From Candidatus Auribacterota bacterium (GTDB lineage: Bacteria; Auribacterota; UBA6266), in NCBI GenBank assembly GCA_016933315.1, contig JAFGBE010000093.1, positions 1 through 17,644 on the forward strand: a stretch of 17,644 bases of DNA, read 5' to 3'. Below the pieces are notes generated by a model that saw nothing but the letters and a program-made list of their open reading frames with translations, had not been told where the DNA came from and ran no database searches. Shown here one piece after another: positions 6,437 through 12,678 of this stretch. Numbering within the stretch: position 1 is the first letter of the stretch; every line of letters starts with the position of its first letter. Both the position numbers and the translations under genes were made by a program.

Positions 6437-6515
6437 ATAGTTCAGCAGGTTAGTAGCTGAGCAGACCGGTAGTCTTGAATCTTAATATTTTCAACTGCTG
6501 AACCGCTAAACTATA
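6437..6515. repeat. 9-bp-periodic tract with long inverted repeat (right of the zinc-ribbon gene)
   Basis: TTCAGCAG (6441-6448) and CTGCTGAA (6495-6502) are perfect inverted copies, with outer TATAG (6436-6440) and CTATA (6511-6515) also able to pair. The minus-strand reading GGTTCAGCAGTTGAAAA closely resembles GGTTCGGCAGTGAAAA at 5942 on the plus strand. Related sequences therefore face each other across the gene at 6054-6434. Confidence 0.48.
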
Positions 6516-6521
6516 TTGATT

Positions 6522-7052
6522 ATGAAAAACGGGCTTAAAATAACCTTAACTCTTTCGATTGTGTGCCTTATTGCTGGTTTATGCCTGGGCGCCGTTTATA
6601 AACAGTCAAGGCCCTCCATCGAAGCCCGGCAGAAAGCGGATGAAGAGAAAAGGCTAAAGGAAATATTCCCTGAAGCTGACAATTTTGAGGAAAAAAGCGG
6701 CAATCTGCCCAAAATAGTTGAAAAGTATTTTCTTGTTAAGCAAAAAGGAAAGCTTCTGGGATATGTCTTTATATGTTCCAATTACGGATATTCCAGTGAT
6801 ATTGAACTTATGATAGGCGTAGACGGCAAAGGCAATATTGCCGGGGTTAAGGTGTTATCTCAATCTGAAACACCGGGGTTGGGAACAAGGATAGAGAATC
6901 CCGGTTTTATTAATCAGTTTAAAGGCTGGAATTATGACTCTTATCAGTCGGGCAAAGTAAAGTTCGATTCCATTACCGGCTGCACTATTTCTTCAAAGGC
7001 GGCCCTCAATGAGATAGTTTCCGCTTTGGACCTATGGAAAAGCGTTAAATAA
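6522..7052 (+). CDS. RnfG-like membrane-anchored FMN-binding domain protein
   Basis: A 176-residue protein with one N-terminal membrane segment (about residues 5-26, LKITLTLSIVCLIAGLCLGAV) and a periplasm-side FMN_bind domain. The domain shows IELMIGVDGKGNIAGVKVLSQSETPGLG, as in RnfG/NqrC. TGCTISSKA (152-160) matches the S/T-G-A-T-x-S-S site where FMN is covalently linked to a threonine, here Thr155, with Cys in place of the usual Ala. In Rnf complexes this subunit passes electrons between ferredoxin and NAD+, but no other rnf gene is in the window. ATG 6522 is preferred to TTG 6516; neither has a clear ribosome site. The stop overlaps the next ATG (TAATG), indicating translational coupling with the radical-SAM gene. 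Confidence 0.85.
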   Translation: MKNGLKITLTLSIVCLIAGLCLGAVYKQSRPSIEARQKADEEKRLKEIFPEADNFEEKSGNLPKIVEKYFLVKQKGKLLGYVFICSNYGYSSDIELMIGVDGKGNIAGVKVLSQSETPGLGTRIENPGFINQFKGWNYDSYQSGKVKFDSITGCTISSKAALNEIVSALDLWKSVK

Positions 7053-8812
7053 TGGCACTGCCCACTTCAGTTATTGAAAAGATCCTTCCTTTTGTGGAGA
7101 AACCCGCGAGATATATCGGTGGAGAGATTAATTCCTCTGCAAAACCGTTTGACTCTTCAAATGTAAACCTGTGCCTTGCATTCCCTGATATTTATGAGAT
7201 AGGCATGAGTAATTTGGGGAATAGGATTTTATACAGTATTGTCAATAAAAGGGATGGGTTTTCCGCGGAAAGGGTCTATTGTCCGTGGAAAGATATGCTG
7301 TCTGAAATGAAGAAAAAAGGCGTTGGGCTATTTTCCCTGGAAAACAAGATCCCGGTCGGGGATTTTGATGTTATCGGGTTTTCATTGCAGTACGAGCTTT
7401 GTATCACGAATGTGCTTTGTATGCTGGCTCACGCGGGAATCCCTCTGCTTTCCAGGGATAGGGCAGATGGTATGCCCATTATAATTGCCGGCGGAGCTTG
7501 CATTTCTCAGCCGGAGCCTTATGCGGACATATTTGATGTCATGATTCCCGGAGACGGGGAGACGGCTATATTGGATTTTCTGGAATGGTTCAGGAATAAC
7601 AGAAAACTGGTTTTGTCCGGCAGAAAAATGGCTTTGGAAAAGTTATCAAAAGACAGCAGTTCTGTTTATATCCCCCAGTTCAAGGTTGAAGGCAAAAAAA
7701 TCAGAAAGAATGTAGAAAACAGTGTGTTTGTGGATGATTTATCTGACATTATTATACCGAATATCCGGACTGTCCATGACAGGGTGGTTGTGGAAATAAT
7801 GAGGGGATGTACAAGGGGATGCAGGTTTTGCCAGCCAGGGATGATCAACAGGCCTTTAAGGGAAAAAGCTCTTGCCGAAGTAATCGGGGAAGCAGGCAAA
7901 AAAATCGGCAGAAGCGGTTACGAGGAAATATCCCTTCTTTCACTGTCTTCAGGAGATTATAGTGCAATTAAGAAACTCTGCGAGGACCTTAACCGGATAT
8001 TTTCCGGCAAAAATGTGTCTGTAAGCCTTCCCTCATTGAGATGTGATTCGTTTTGCATAGATCTTGCCGGCCAGGTCAGCAAGACAAGAAAAAGCGGTTT
8101 GACTTTTGCCCCCGAAGCGGGGACAGAGCGCCTGAGAAAAATAATAAATAAGGATTTATCGGATGAGGAAATACTGAATTCCTGTCTGTATGCTTTTGAA
8201 AAGGGATGGAAATTGATTAAGCTTTATTTTATGGTGGGACTTCCTTTTGAAACATATGATGATGTTGATGCGATAGGTTTGCTTGCCGAAAGGATACTTT
8301 CCGAAGCGGGGAAAGCCGGGTATAATGGGGTAAAACTCAATATCACTGTTTCAAACTTTGTTCCCAAAGCCCATACTCCATTCCAGTGGGAGGAAATGAA
8401 CAGGATCGAAGACCTTAAGATTAAGCATCGCAGGGTCAGGAACGCGGTAAAAAGCAAAAAGGTAAAGCTCAGTTTCCATGACCCCGAAATGAGTTTTCTG
8501 GAGTCTTTATTTGCCCGGGGTGGCAGAGAACTGCTGCGAGTTTCAATCAGGGCGGTTGAAATGGGCGCCGGCTTTGACCAGTGGACTGACTGTTTTGATT
8601 ATAATATATGGAAAAAAGCTTTTTCTGAATGTGGAGTTGAGATGAAGACAGCGATAAGACCCGGGGATACCCTTCCATGGGGCCATATGGATTATGGTGT
8701 AAATGAGCAGTATTTGTTGTCCGAGAGGGTAAATGCCGGCAAGGGGCAGTTAACGCCTGATTGCAGGAAAACCGGTATTTGCGGCAACTGCGGTGCGGCC
8801 TGTCGTAATTAA
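7052..8812 (+). CDS. Radical SAM protein of the TIGR03960 type (B12-binding-like N-terminus)
   Basis: The 586-residue protein has an N-terminal cobalamin-binding-like alpha/beta region (about 35-190), including LCLAFPDIYEIGMSNLG, DVIGFSLQYELCITNVL and IIAGGACISQPEPYADIFD. The radical-SAM core carries the iron-sulphur motif Cys253-x3-Cys257-x2-Cys260 in RGCTRGCRFCQPG. A second cysteine cluster closes the protein (Cys571, Cys577, Cys580, Cys584). The family usually lies next to, or is fused with, the radical-SAM-linked protein TIGR03936 and an RNase E/G gene, as here. Its substrate is not firmly known to me. It starts inside the stop of the FMN-binding gene (TAATG), so electrons from that flavoprotein could serve it; this is speculation. 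Confidence 0.9.
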   Translation: MALPTSVIEKILPFVEKPARYIGGEINSSAKPFDSSNVNLCLAFPDIYEIGMSNLGNRILYSIVNKRDGFSAERVYCPWKDMLSEMKKKGVGLFSLENKIPVGDFDVIGFSLQYELCITNVLCMLAHAGIPLLSRDRADGMPIIIAGGACISQPEPYADIFDVMIPGDGETAILDFLEWFRNNRKLVLSGRKMALEKLSKDSSSVYIPQFKVEGKKIRKNVENSVFVDDLSDIIIPNIRTVHDRVVVEIMRGCTRGCRFCQPGMINRPLREKALAEVIGEAGKKIGRSGYEEISLLSLSSGDYSAIKKLCEDLNRIFSGKNVSVSLPSLRCDSFCIDLAGQVSKTRKSGLTFAPEAGTERLRKIINKDLSDEEILNSCLYAFEKGWKLIKLYFMVGLPFETYDDVDAIGLLAERILSEAGKAGYNGVKLNITVSNFVPKAHTPFQWEEMNRIEDLKIKHRRVRNAVKSKKVKLSFHDPEMSFLESLFARGGRELLRVSIRAVEMGAGFDQWTDCFDYNIWKKAFSECGVEMKTAIRPGDTLPWGHMDYGVNEQYLLSERVNAGKGQLTPDCRKTGICGNCGAACRN

Positions 8813-8847
8813 TTGACAACAAGGCGGTTTTGTAGTTTAATAAACTA
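8813..8847 (+). promoter_or_regulatory. Promoter with a palindrome over its -10 box
   Basis: TTGACA (8813-8818), a 17-bp spacer, and TTTAAT (8836-8841, five of six). A 15-bp palindrome, TAGTTTAATAAACTA (8833-8847), is perfect apart from its centre and covers the -10 box and the bases up to the start of transcription near 8848. It looks like an operator. The promoter begins right after the radical-SAM stop and would drive the spacer and the genes at 9138 and 9787. Confidence 0.5.
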
Positions 8848-8861
8848 TAATTTTGAATAGA

Positions 8862-8959
8862 AAGGTATCTGTTTGGTGCCTTAAAGGATAAAGGTTTTCT
8901 GTATTATGCTGGAGCACAAGAGGTTAATATTAAGAGTAAATTGTGCCGAATTTTTTTTT
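8862..8959 (+). ncRNA. Candidate structured leader RNA with terminator-like hairpin
   Basis: AAGGTATC (8862-8869), loop TGTTT, and GGTGCCTT (8875-8882) form an 8-bp RNA stem with two G-U pairs. Further on, GCACAA (8914-8919) pairs with TTGTGC (8941-8946), followed by CGAA and nine T (8951-8959), a terminator-like end but with a 21-nt loop and only six pairs. The two 3' arms share GTGCC, so the first 5' arm could pair with either, which would allow alternative folds. No known riboswitch class is recognised. The same bases also carry a 50-codon ORF (8906-9058), so one of the two readings may be wrong. Confidence 0.3.
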
Positions 8960-9058
8960 CTAAATGACTTTATTTATATTAGTCCTGATTATCTTTTGCC
9001 TGAAGAGTACTGTTGCCGGTTAGAAAAACGGGTTGCATTTGATCCAAAATTTGCTTGA
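8906..9058 (+). CDS. Possible 50-residue small protein in the 8813-9137 spacer
   Basis: ATG 8906 opens a frame of 50 codons ending at TGA 9056-9058. It begins MLEHKRLILRVNCAEFFF and ends RVAFDPKFA. AAAGG (8890-8894) lies 11 bases upstream, a little far for a ribosome site. The T9 run that looks like a terminator tail is read here as three Phe codons. I do not recognise a family; composition alone does not prove coding. It could be a genuine small protein, a remnant, or chance. Bases 9059-9137 hold nothing else I can name. Confidence 0.28.
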   Translation: MLEHKRLILRVNCAEFFFLNDFIYISPDYLLPEEYCCRLEKRVAFDPKFA

Positions 9059-9137
9059 ACGGCCATAATAACGTCATTTCTGAAAACCAGCCTTCTTTAA
9101 GACCTTTATTCCCGCACAAACAGACTATGATTGAAAT

Positions 9138-9812
9138 ATGAGTGATATTTCCTATGTATACAGGGCATTATATGAAAAAAAGGGCTTAATCCGTTTTGTG
9201 CCGCATCTTGATGTCGCGAGAATGGTTATGCGAGCTCTTAGGTTAGTAGTGGAGGAATTAAGATTCAGCCAGGGATTTAATCCTCATCCGAAAGTGTCGT
9301 TTTGTCAGGCTTTATCCCTTGGGTTCGAAAGCGATTCCGAATATTTTGATTTTGAAGTTGCCGGCCGGCCGGATACGGAATTGTGGCCCGGCGAAATAAG
9401 CAGGAATCTTCCCGTAGGCCTAAAGGTAGTGCGCCTTGACTCATTGGATTGCAAAACCGGCTCTGGCGAGCCTGTTTCATGCAGTTATAGTGTAACGATT
9501 GATAGATCTCCCGAATATATCTCCGGGCGCCTTGATAGATTCAATTCGGGGGAAGCATGGTCTTTCCGGAAGAAAAACGGTCGGGAAGCGAATCTCAGAG
9601 AGTCGGTACAGGAGATTAAGTTGCTGGGGAAAAAAGGTGACGGAGTGGAATTGTTTTTAAGGATAAACCTTGAGGATCAGAAGTATATTAACCCCAGGGT
9701 TGTTATTTGTGAATTGTTCGATTATACCGAAGAAGATGTATTAAAATTTGTGTTTTGCAGAAAACATTTTAATTGGAGAAGGAAAGATGCAGAAAATACT
9801 AATAAACGTTGA
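9138..9812 (+). CDS. Radical-SAM-linked protein, TIGR03936/DUF2344 type
   Basis: A 224-residue protein with the family's N-terminal signature: YRALYEKKGLIRFVPHLD (7-24), then RMVMRALRLVVEELRFSQGF and NPHPKVSFCQALSLGFES, ending in EYFDFEV. The rest is an alpha/beta region without catalytic residues that I can name. The family co-occurs with TIGR03960 radical-SAM proteins, and in some genomes the two are a single polypeptide. Here they are separated by a 325-bp spacer with its own promoter. No ribosome site is evident before ATG 9138, but the family motif starts only a few residues later, so the start is about right. Its 3' end overlaps the RNase G gene by 26 bp, suggesting joint expression. 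Confidence 0.87.
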   Translation: MSDISYVYRALYEKKGLIRFVPHLDVARMVMRALRLVVEELRFSQGFNPHPKVSFCQALSLGFESDSEYFDFEVAGRPDTELWPGEISRNLPVGLKVVRLDSLDCKTGSGEPVSCSYSVTIDRSPEYISGRLDRFNSGEAWSFRKKNGREANLRESVQEIKLLGKKGDGVELFLRINLEDQKYINPRVVICELFDYTEEDVLKFVFCRKHFNWRRKDAENTNKR

Positions 9813-11307
9813 AGGTGGAGAGAAAAGGATTGCTGTTTTGAAAAACAATGCCCTTGAGGATTTTTCCCTTGAGCGGACGGATAACAGAAAAATTGTGGGT
9901 AATGTATACAGGGGAAAGGTTGATAATGTTATTCCCGGCATGCAGGCGGCATTTGTGAATATAGGATTGGAAAAAAATGCGTTTCTTCACAGTTCGGATG
10001 TGCTGGATTCCGAGGCATGCCAGGAACTGCTGGACGAGGAAATAGAACCTTTTCCCCAGAATGGCAACAAGTCGTCGTCCGGAAAAATAGAAAATCTCAT
10101 TAAGAAGGACAAGGATATCCTGGTCCAGGTAGTAAAGGACCAGATTGGGTCAAAAGGGGCCAGAATTACTACAAACATCAGCCTTCCGGGAAGATACCTT
10201 GTTCTTATGCCGAATTCGGCAAAATCCGGAATATCCAGGAAAATCAGCAATAAGGAGGAAAGAACGAGGTTGCGGAGCGTCCTTTCCGAACTTAAAATCC
10301 CGAAAGGGATGGGGATTATTATCAGGACAGTAGGAGGCGGCGAGGAAACAAAAAAATTCAAAAGAGACCTTAAATACCTGCTGGGGGAGTGGAAGAGAAT
10401 AAGAAGAAGAAACATAATAAGCAAAACACCTGCCTGCCTGCATAAGGAACTGGATATAGTTCTTAAGACATTGAGAGATGTAATGGCAGATGACATAGAT
10501 GAAATTCTTATTGATGACAAGAGGGAATTCAGGGTGGTTAAAAGGTTTGTAAGCATTATTTATCCGGAAGCCAGGGACAAGGTTAAGTTCTATGATGGCC
10601 GGGAGCCGATGTTTGACAGATTCGGGATTGAATCAGAGATAAGTAAAGCGTTAAGCAGGAAGGTTTGGCTGAGGTGCGGAGGCTCTATTGTAATAGACCG
10701 CACGGAAGCCTTAACGACGATAGATGTGAATACCTCAAAGCATGTCGGGAGTAAAAGCCTTGAGGATACTGTCCACAGGACGAATATGGAAGCTGCCGAA
10801 GAGATTGCGCTGCAGCTTAAACTGAGAAATATCGGCGGGATAATTATAATTGATTTCATTGATATGAAAAGCAGGAGGAACCAGAAGGCGGTTTTAAGGA
10901 AGCTCGAAGAATTTCTTAAAAAAGACAGGGCAAAGACATCTATATCGGCGATTTCCCCCCTTGGACTGGTGGAAATGACACGGCAGCGGGTGAAAGAGAG
11001 CTGGATAGAGGACATGTATGAGGCATGCAAATGCTGTTCCGGCAAAGGTGTTATAAAAAATTCCATAACAATAAGCCTTGAAATAATAAGGAATACGCGC
11101 AGGATATTGGGGAAATCCAAGATCCAGAAATTAAAGATTTTATGCAACCCGGAAATTGCAAAAAAACTTGAGCATTATCGCGATTTAAAGATGCTTGAGA
11201 GAAAAGCCAGGGTTGAGATTGAAATAACGGGGGATTATAATAAAAATTTTGAGGAAGTGATTTACTGTGATCCCAACGGTAAAGAAATAGATTTAAAACG
11301 CCTGTAA
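9787..11307 (+). CDS. rng: Ribonuclease G/E family endoribonuclease
   Basis: The 506-residue length fits RNase G rather than RNase E, which carries a long C-terminal scaffold. An N-terminal S1 RNA-binding region (NVYRGKVDNVIPGMQAAFVNIG, HSSDV) is followed by the 5'-sensor and DNase I-like parts. Catalytic metal ligands are Asp313 in IDVNTS and Asp356 in IIDFIDM, 43 residues apart as in E. coli RNase E. Cys414 and Cys417 (in ACKCCSGKG) form the zinc-link. The enzyme trims rRNA and cuts mRNA in the cytoplasm. ATG 9787 is preferred over TTG 9748 because GGAGAAGGA lies just before it. It overlaps the upstream gene by 26 bp. No clear terminator follows; a T9 run after the stop lacks a stem. Confidence 0.95.
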   Translation: MQKILINVEGGEKRIAVLKNNALEDFSLERTDNRKIVGNVYRGKVDNVIPGMQAAFVNIGLEKNAFLHSSDVLDSEACQELLDEEIEPFPQNGNKSSSGKIENLIKKDKDILVQVVKDQIGSKGARITTNISLPGRYLVLMPNSAKSGISRKISNKEERTRLRSVLSELKIPKGMGIIIRTVGGGEETKKFKRDLKYLLGEWKRIRRRNIISKTPACLHKELDIVLKTLRDVMADDIDEILIDDKREFRVVKRFVSIIYPEARDKVKFYDGREPMFDRFGIESEISKALSRKVWLRCGGSIVIDRTEALTTIDVNTSKHVGSKSLEDTVHRTNMEAAEEIALQLKLRNIGGIIIIDFIDMKSRRNQKAVLRKLEEFLKKDRAKTSISAISPLGLVEMTRQRVKESWIEDMYEACKCCSGKGVIKNSITISLEIIRNTRRILGKSKIQKLKILCNPEIAKKLEHYRDLKMLERKARVEIEITGDYNKNFEEVIYCDPNGKEIDLKRL

Positions 11308-11330
11308 AAATTTTTTTTTCAAATGGCCCC

Positions 11331-11359
11331 TTGACAAATTTTAGTTAAGGGGCTATATT
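11331..11359 (+). promoter_or_regulatory. Sigma70-type promoter for the 11494-12099 gene
   Basis: TTGACA (11331-11336), a 17-bp spacer, and TATATT (11354-11359, five of six), with start near 11366. An inverted repeat GCCCCTT (11326-11332) / AAGGGGC (11347-11353) brackets the spacer, and an A/T tract (11306-11319) lies upstream like an UP element. Confidence 0.6.
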
Positions 11360-11373
11360 TTAAGCTAAAGAGA

Positions 11374-11389
11374 GTATACACAGATATAT
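11374..11389. promoter_or_regulatory. GTATAC-type operator 1
   Basis: GTATACACAGATATAT matches the site at 11451 in 13 of 16 bases. It covers about +9 to +24 of the predicted transcript, the same placement as the operators of the 848 and 2450 genes. Its core is CA rather than CG, so it would be the weaker site. Confidence 0.45.
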
Positions 11390-11425
11390 TCTATATCGCT
11401 CTTAAATAATCTATTGCTTGTAACC

Positions 11426-11442
11426 TGTATAGTAAATATACA
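11426..11442. promoter_or_regulatory. GTATA-type palindrome 2
   Basis: TGTATA (11426-11431) and TATACA (11437-11442) are perfect inverted arms around a 5-nt core. The axis is about 52.5 bp from the first site and 24.5 bp from the third. The odd spacing differs from the flanking 16-bp sites, so it may be a weaker or chance site. Confidence 0.35.
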
Positions 11443-11450
11443 ACAACAGA

Positions 11451-11466
11451 GTATACTCGGGTATAT
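11451..11466. promoter_or_regulatory. GTATAC-type LacI operator 3
   Basis: GTATACTCGGGTATAT is an imperfect palindrome with TATAC/GTATA arms and an axis between C11458 and G11459, the central CG expected for LacI-family sites. It lies in the leader 28 bp before ATG 11494, close to the ribosome site. Confidence 0.52.
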
Positions 11467-11493
11467 TTACATAAAAAATAAGGGAGGTAAAAA

Positions 11494-12099
11494 ATGAAGA
11501 GAGTTGTTTTACTTTCAGTAAGCATTATTTGTATCATGCTTTCTTCTCAAACCGTAGTTCAAGCGGCAACAGGTGTCTATTACGGTTTTGAAAGCGATAC
11601 AGAGAGCTGGACAGCAGAAGCATGGGGTTACGGAGTTCCTACTCTGGTATGGAATGCGGATCAGAATCTGAAGTTGGATACCAGTACTGTAGAGGTAGAT
11701 GCAAGCGACTGGGCTAAAATTCATATCAGGAGAGACCAGGATGAGGTATTAGACCTGGCCGGCAATTCGGCATATTCGATGAATATATTTGTTCCTTCCA
11801 ATGCATATTATGTAAAAGCCAAATTAACTGTAAGGTCCGGCAGTGCTTGGGATTTCTGGGCAGGGCAGGAATTTGAGCTTGAGAACAATGATACCTGGCA
11901 GACGATAAACTGGGACCTGAGCGGCGCATCGAACATTAGCGATATCAGGCAGATAGGAGTTGAGCTTCAGGGATTTTTAGGAGAAGACCCTTCTTTCTAT
12001 GTGGACGATGTGACAGCGGGGACAGTTCCTGAACCATCAAGCATAGCGTTGCTTGCGGGAGGAATCCTGGGGTTACTTTTTGTCGCCAGAAAGAAATAA
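11494..12099 (+). CDS. Secreted PEP-CTERM protein inserted between rng and rplU
   Basis: A 201-residue protein with a signal peptide (1-24, MKRVVLLSVSIICIMLSSQTVVQA, then ATGV). YYGFESDTESW opens the mature part and is the same entry motif as in the proteins at 848, 1528 and 2450. A beta-rich domain follows with WDFWAGQEFELENNDTWQTI and ends in FYVDDVTAGT. The sorting signal is at 178-201: VPEPSSIALL, hydrophobic, ARKK. GGGAGG upstream of ATG 11494 is a strong ribosome site. The gene is far from its relatives and sits among ribosome genes, with its own promoter, operators and terminator, so it is a self-contained regulatory unit. A surface carbohydrate-binding role is inferred from fold resemblance only. 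Confidence 0.9.
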   Translation: MKRVVLLSVSIICIMLSSQTVVQAATGVYYGFESDTESWTAEAWGYGVPTLVWNADQNLKLDTSTVEVDASDWAKIHIRRDQDEVLDLAGNSAYSMNIFVPSNAYYVKAKLTVRSGSAWDFWAGQEFELENNDTWQTINWDLSGASNISDIRQIGVELQGFLGEDPSFYVDDVTAGTVPEPSSIALLAGGILGLLFVARKK

Positions 12100-12114
12100 C
12101 GTTTAATTTAATGT

Positions 12115-12172
12115 AAACCCGGCTGGCTTTTTAATTATCACCCCCCCCATTTAAAGGCAGCCGGGTTTTTTT
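12115..12172 (+). terminator. Intrinsic terminator after the 11494-12099 gene
   Basis: AAACCCGGCTG (12115-12125) pairs perfectly with CAGCCGGGTTT (12158-12168), with CTTT/AAAG extending the stem after a G-G mismatch. A run of seven T (12166-12172) follows. The loop contains a C8 homopolymer at 12141-12148. It isolates the gene from rplU. Confidence 0.88.
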
Positions 12173-12267
12173 ATGTGAATACACCCCGGCCTGCGGTATG
12201 AATTCCAGGAAAAATGAGCCCCTTGTTTTTATAGGGCGTAATGTGCCGGAATAAGTAAATTTTTGGC

Positions 12268-12296
12268 TTGACACAGGTATATTAAGAATATATACT
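12268..12296 (+). promoter_or_regulatory. Sigma70-type promoter of rplU-rpmA
   Basis: TTGACA (12268-12273), a 17-bp spacer, and TATACT (12291-12296, five of six). Transcription would start near 12303, giving a leader of about 44 nt. It is one of the strongest promoter matches in the window, as expected for ribosomal-protein genes. Confidence 0.7.
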
Positions 12297-12309
12297 TTCC
12301 AACCTGTGT
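12271..12309. repeat. Perfect 8-bp inverted repeat bracketing the rplU -10 box
   Basis: ACACAGGT (12271-12278) and ACCTGTGT (12302-12309) are perfect inverted copies 23 bp apart. The first begins inside the -35 box and the second covers the expected start of transcription. The left arm would not be transcribed, so this is a DNA-level element, not an RNA leader of the L21 type. Confidence 0.5.
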
Positions 12310-12346
12310 TGTATTTATATAAGAAGTTATTCGGAGGCCAAATAAA

Positions 12347-12661
12347 ATGTACGCAGTGATTGAAACTGGAAGCAAGCAATATAAAGTTGAAAAAGACGAT
12401 ATTATTGATATCGAACTTACCGGGAAGAAACCGGGGGAAAAAATTGATTTTGAAAGGGTGCTTCTTATCGCTGATAAAAATGATGTGAAAATCGGGACGC
12501 CCCTGGTAAAAGATGCCAAAGTTGCCGGTGAAGTTTTAGCCGAGAAAAAAGGCCGAAAGCTGATTGCTTTTTTCTACCGGAGGAGAAAAGATTCAAAAAG
12601 AAAAGTAGGGCACAGGCAGAAATGCCTTAGTGTTAAAATTTCGGAGATTTCCGCGAAATAG
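12347..12661 (+). CDS. rplU: 50S ribosomal protein L21
   Basis: A 104-residue protein of normal L21 length. The typical start MYAVIETGSKQYKVEKDDIIDIE and the C-terminal RRKDSKRKVGHRQKCLSVKI are diagnostic. It binds 23S rRNA in the large subunit. ATG 12347 is preceded by GGAGG (12333-12337) at a normal distance. It is first in a two-gene unit with rpmA, which starts 17 bp after its stop. Confidence 0.98.
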   Translation: MYAVIETGSKQYKVEKDDIIDIELTGKKPGEKIDFERVLLIADKNDVKIGTPLVKDAKVAGEVLAEKKGRKLIAFFYRRRKDSKRKVGHRQKCLSVKISEISAK

Positions 12662-12678
12662 TAACGGAGGATTTTTAT

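Noticed and set aside
6475..6517. Promoter for the FMN-binding gene (TTGAAT with TATATT)
   Set aside because: The two boxes are 31 bp apart, too far for a sigma70 promoter.
11311..11319. T9 run right after the rng stop as an rng terminator
   Set aside because: It is preceded only by an A-run and no GC-rich stem, so it does not meet the usual intrinsic-terminator pattern.
11326..11353. GCCCCTT/AAGGGGC inverted repeat as a terminator
   Set aside because: It contains the -35 box and spacer of the 11494 promoter and is followed by only a broken T-stretch; kept as a note on the promoter.
12141..12148. C8 homopolymer as a phase-variation tract
   Set aside because: It lies in the loop of a terminator, outside any reading frame or promoter, so slippage would have no obvious effect.
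12198..12254. 18-codon ORF between the 11494 terminator and the rplU promoter
   Set aside because: Too short, no ribosome site, no recognisable product.
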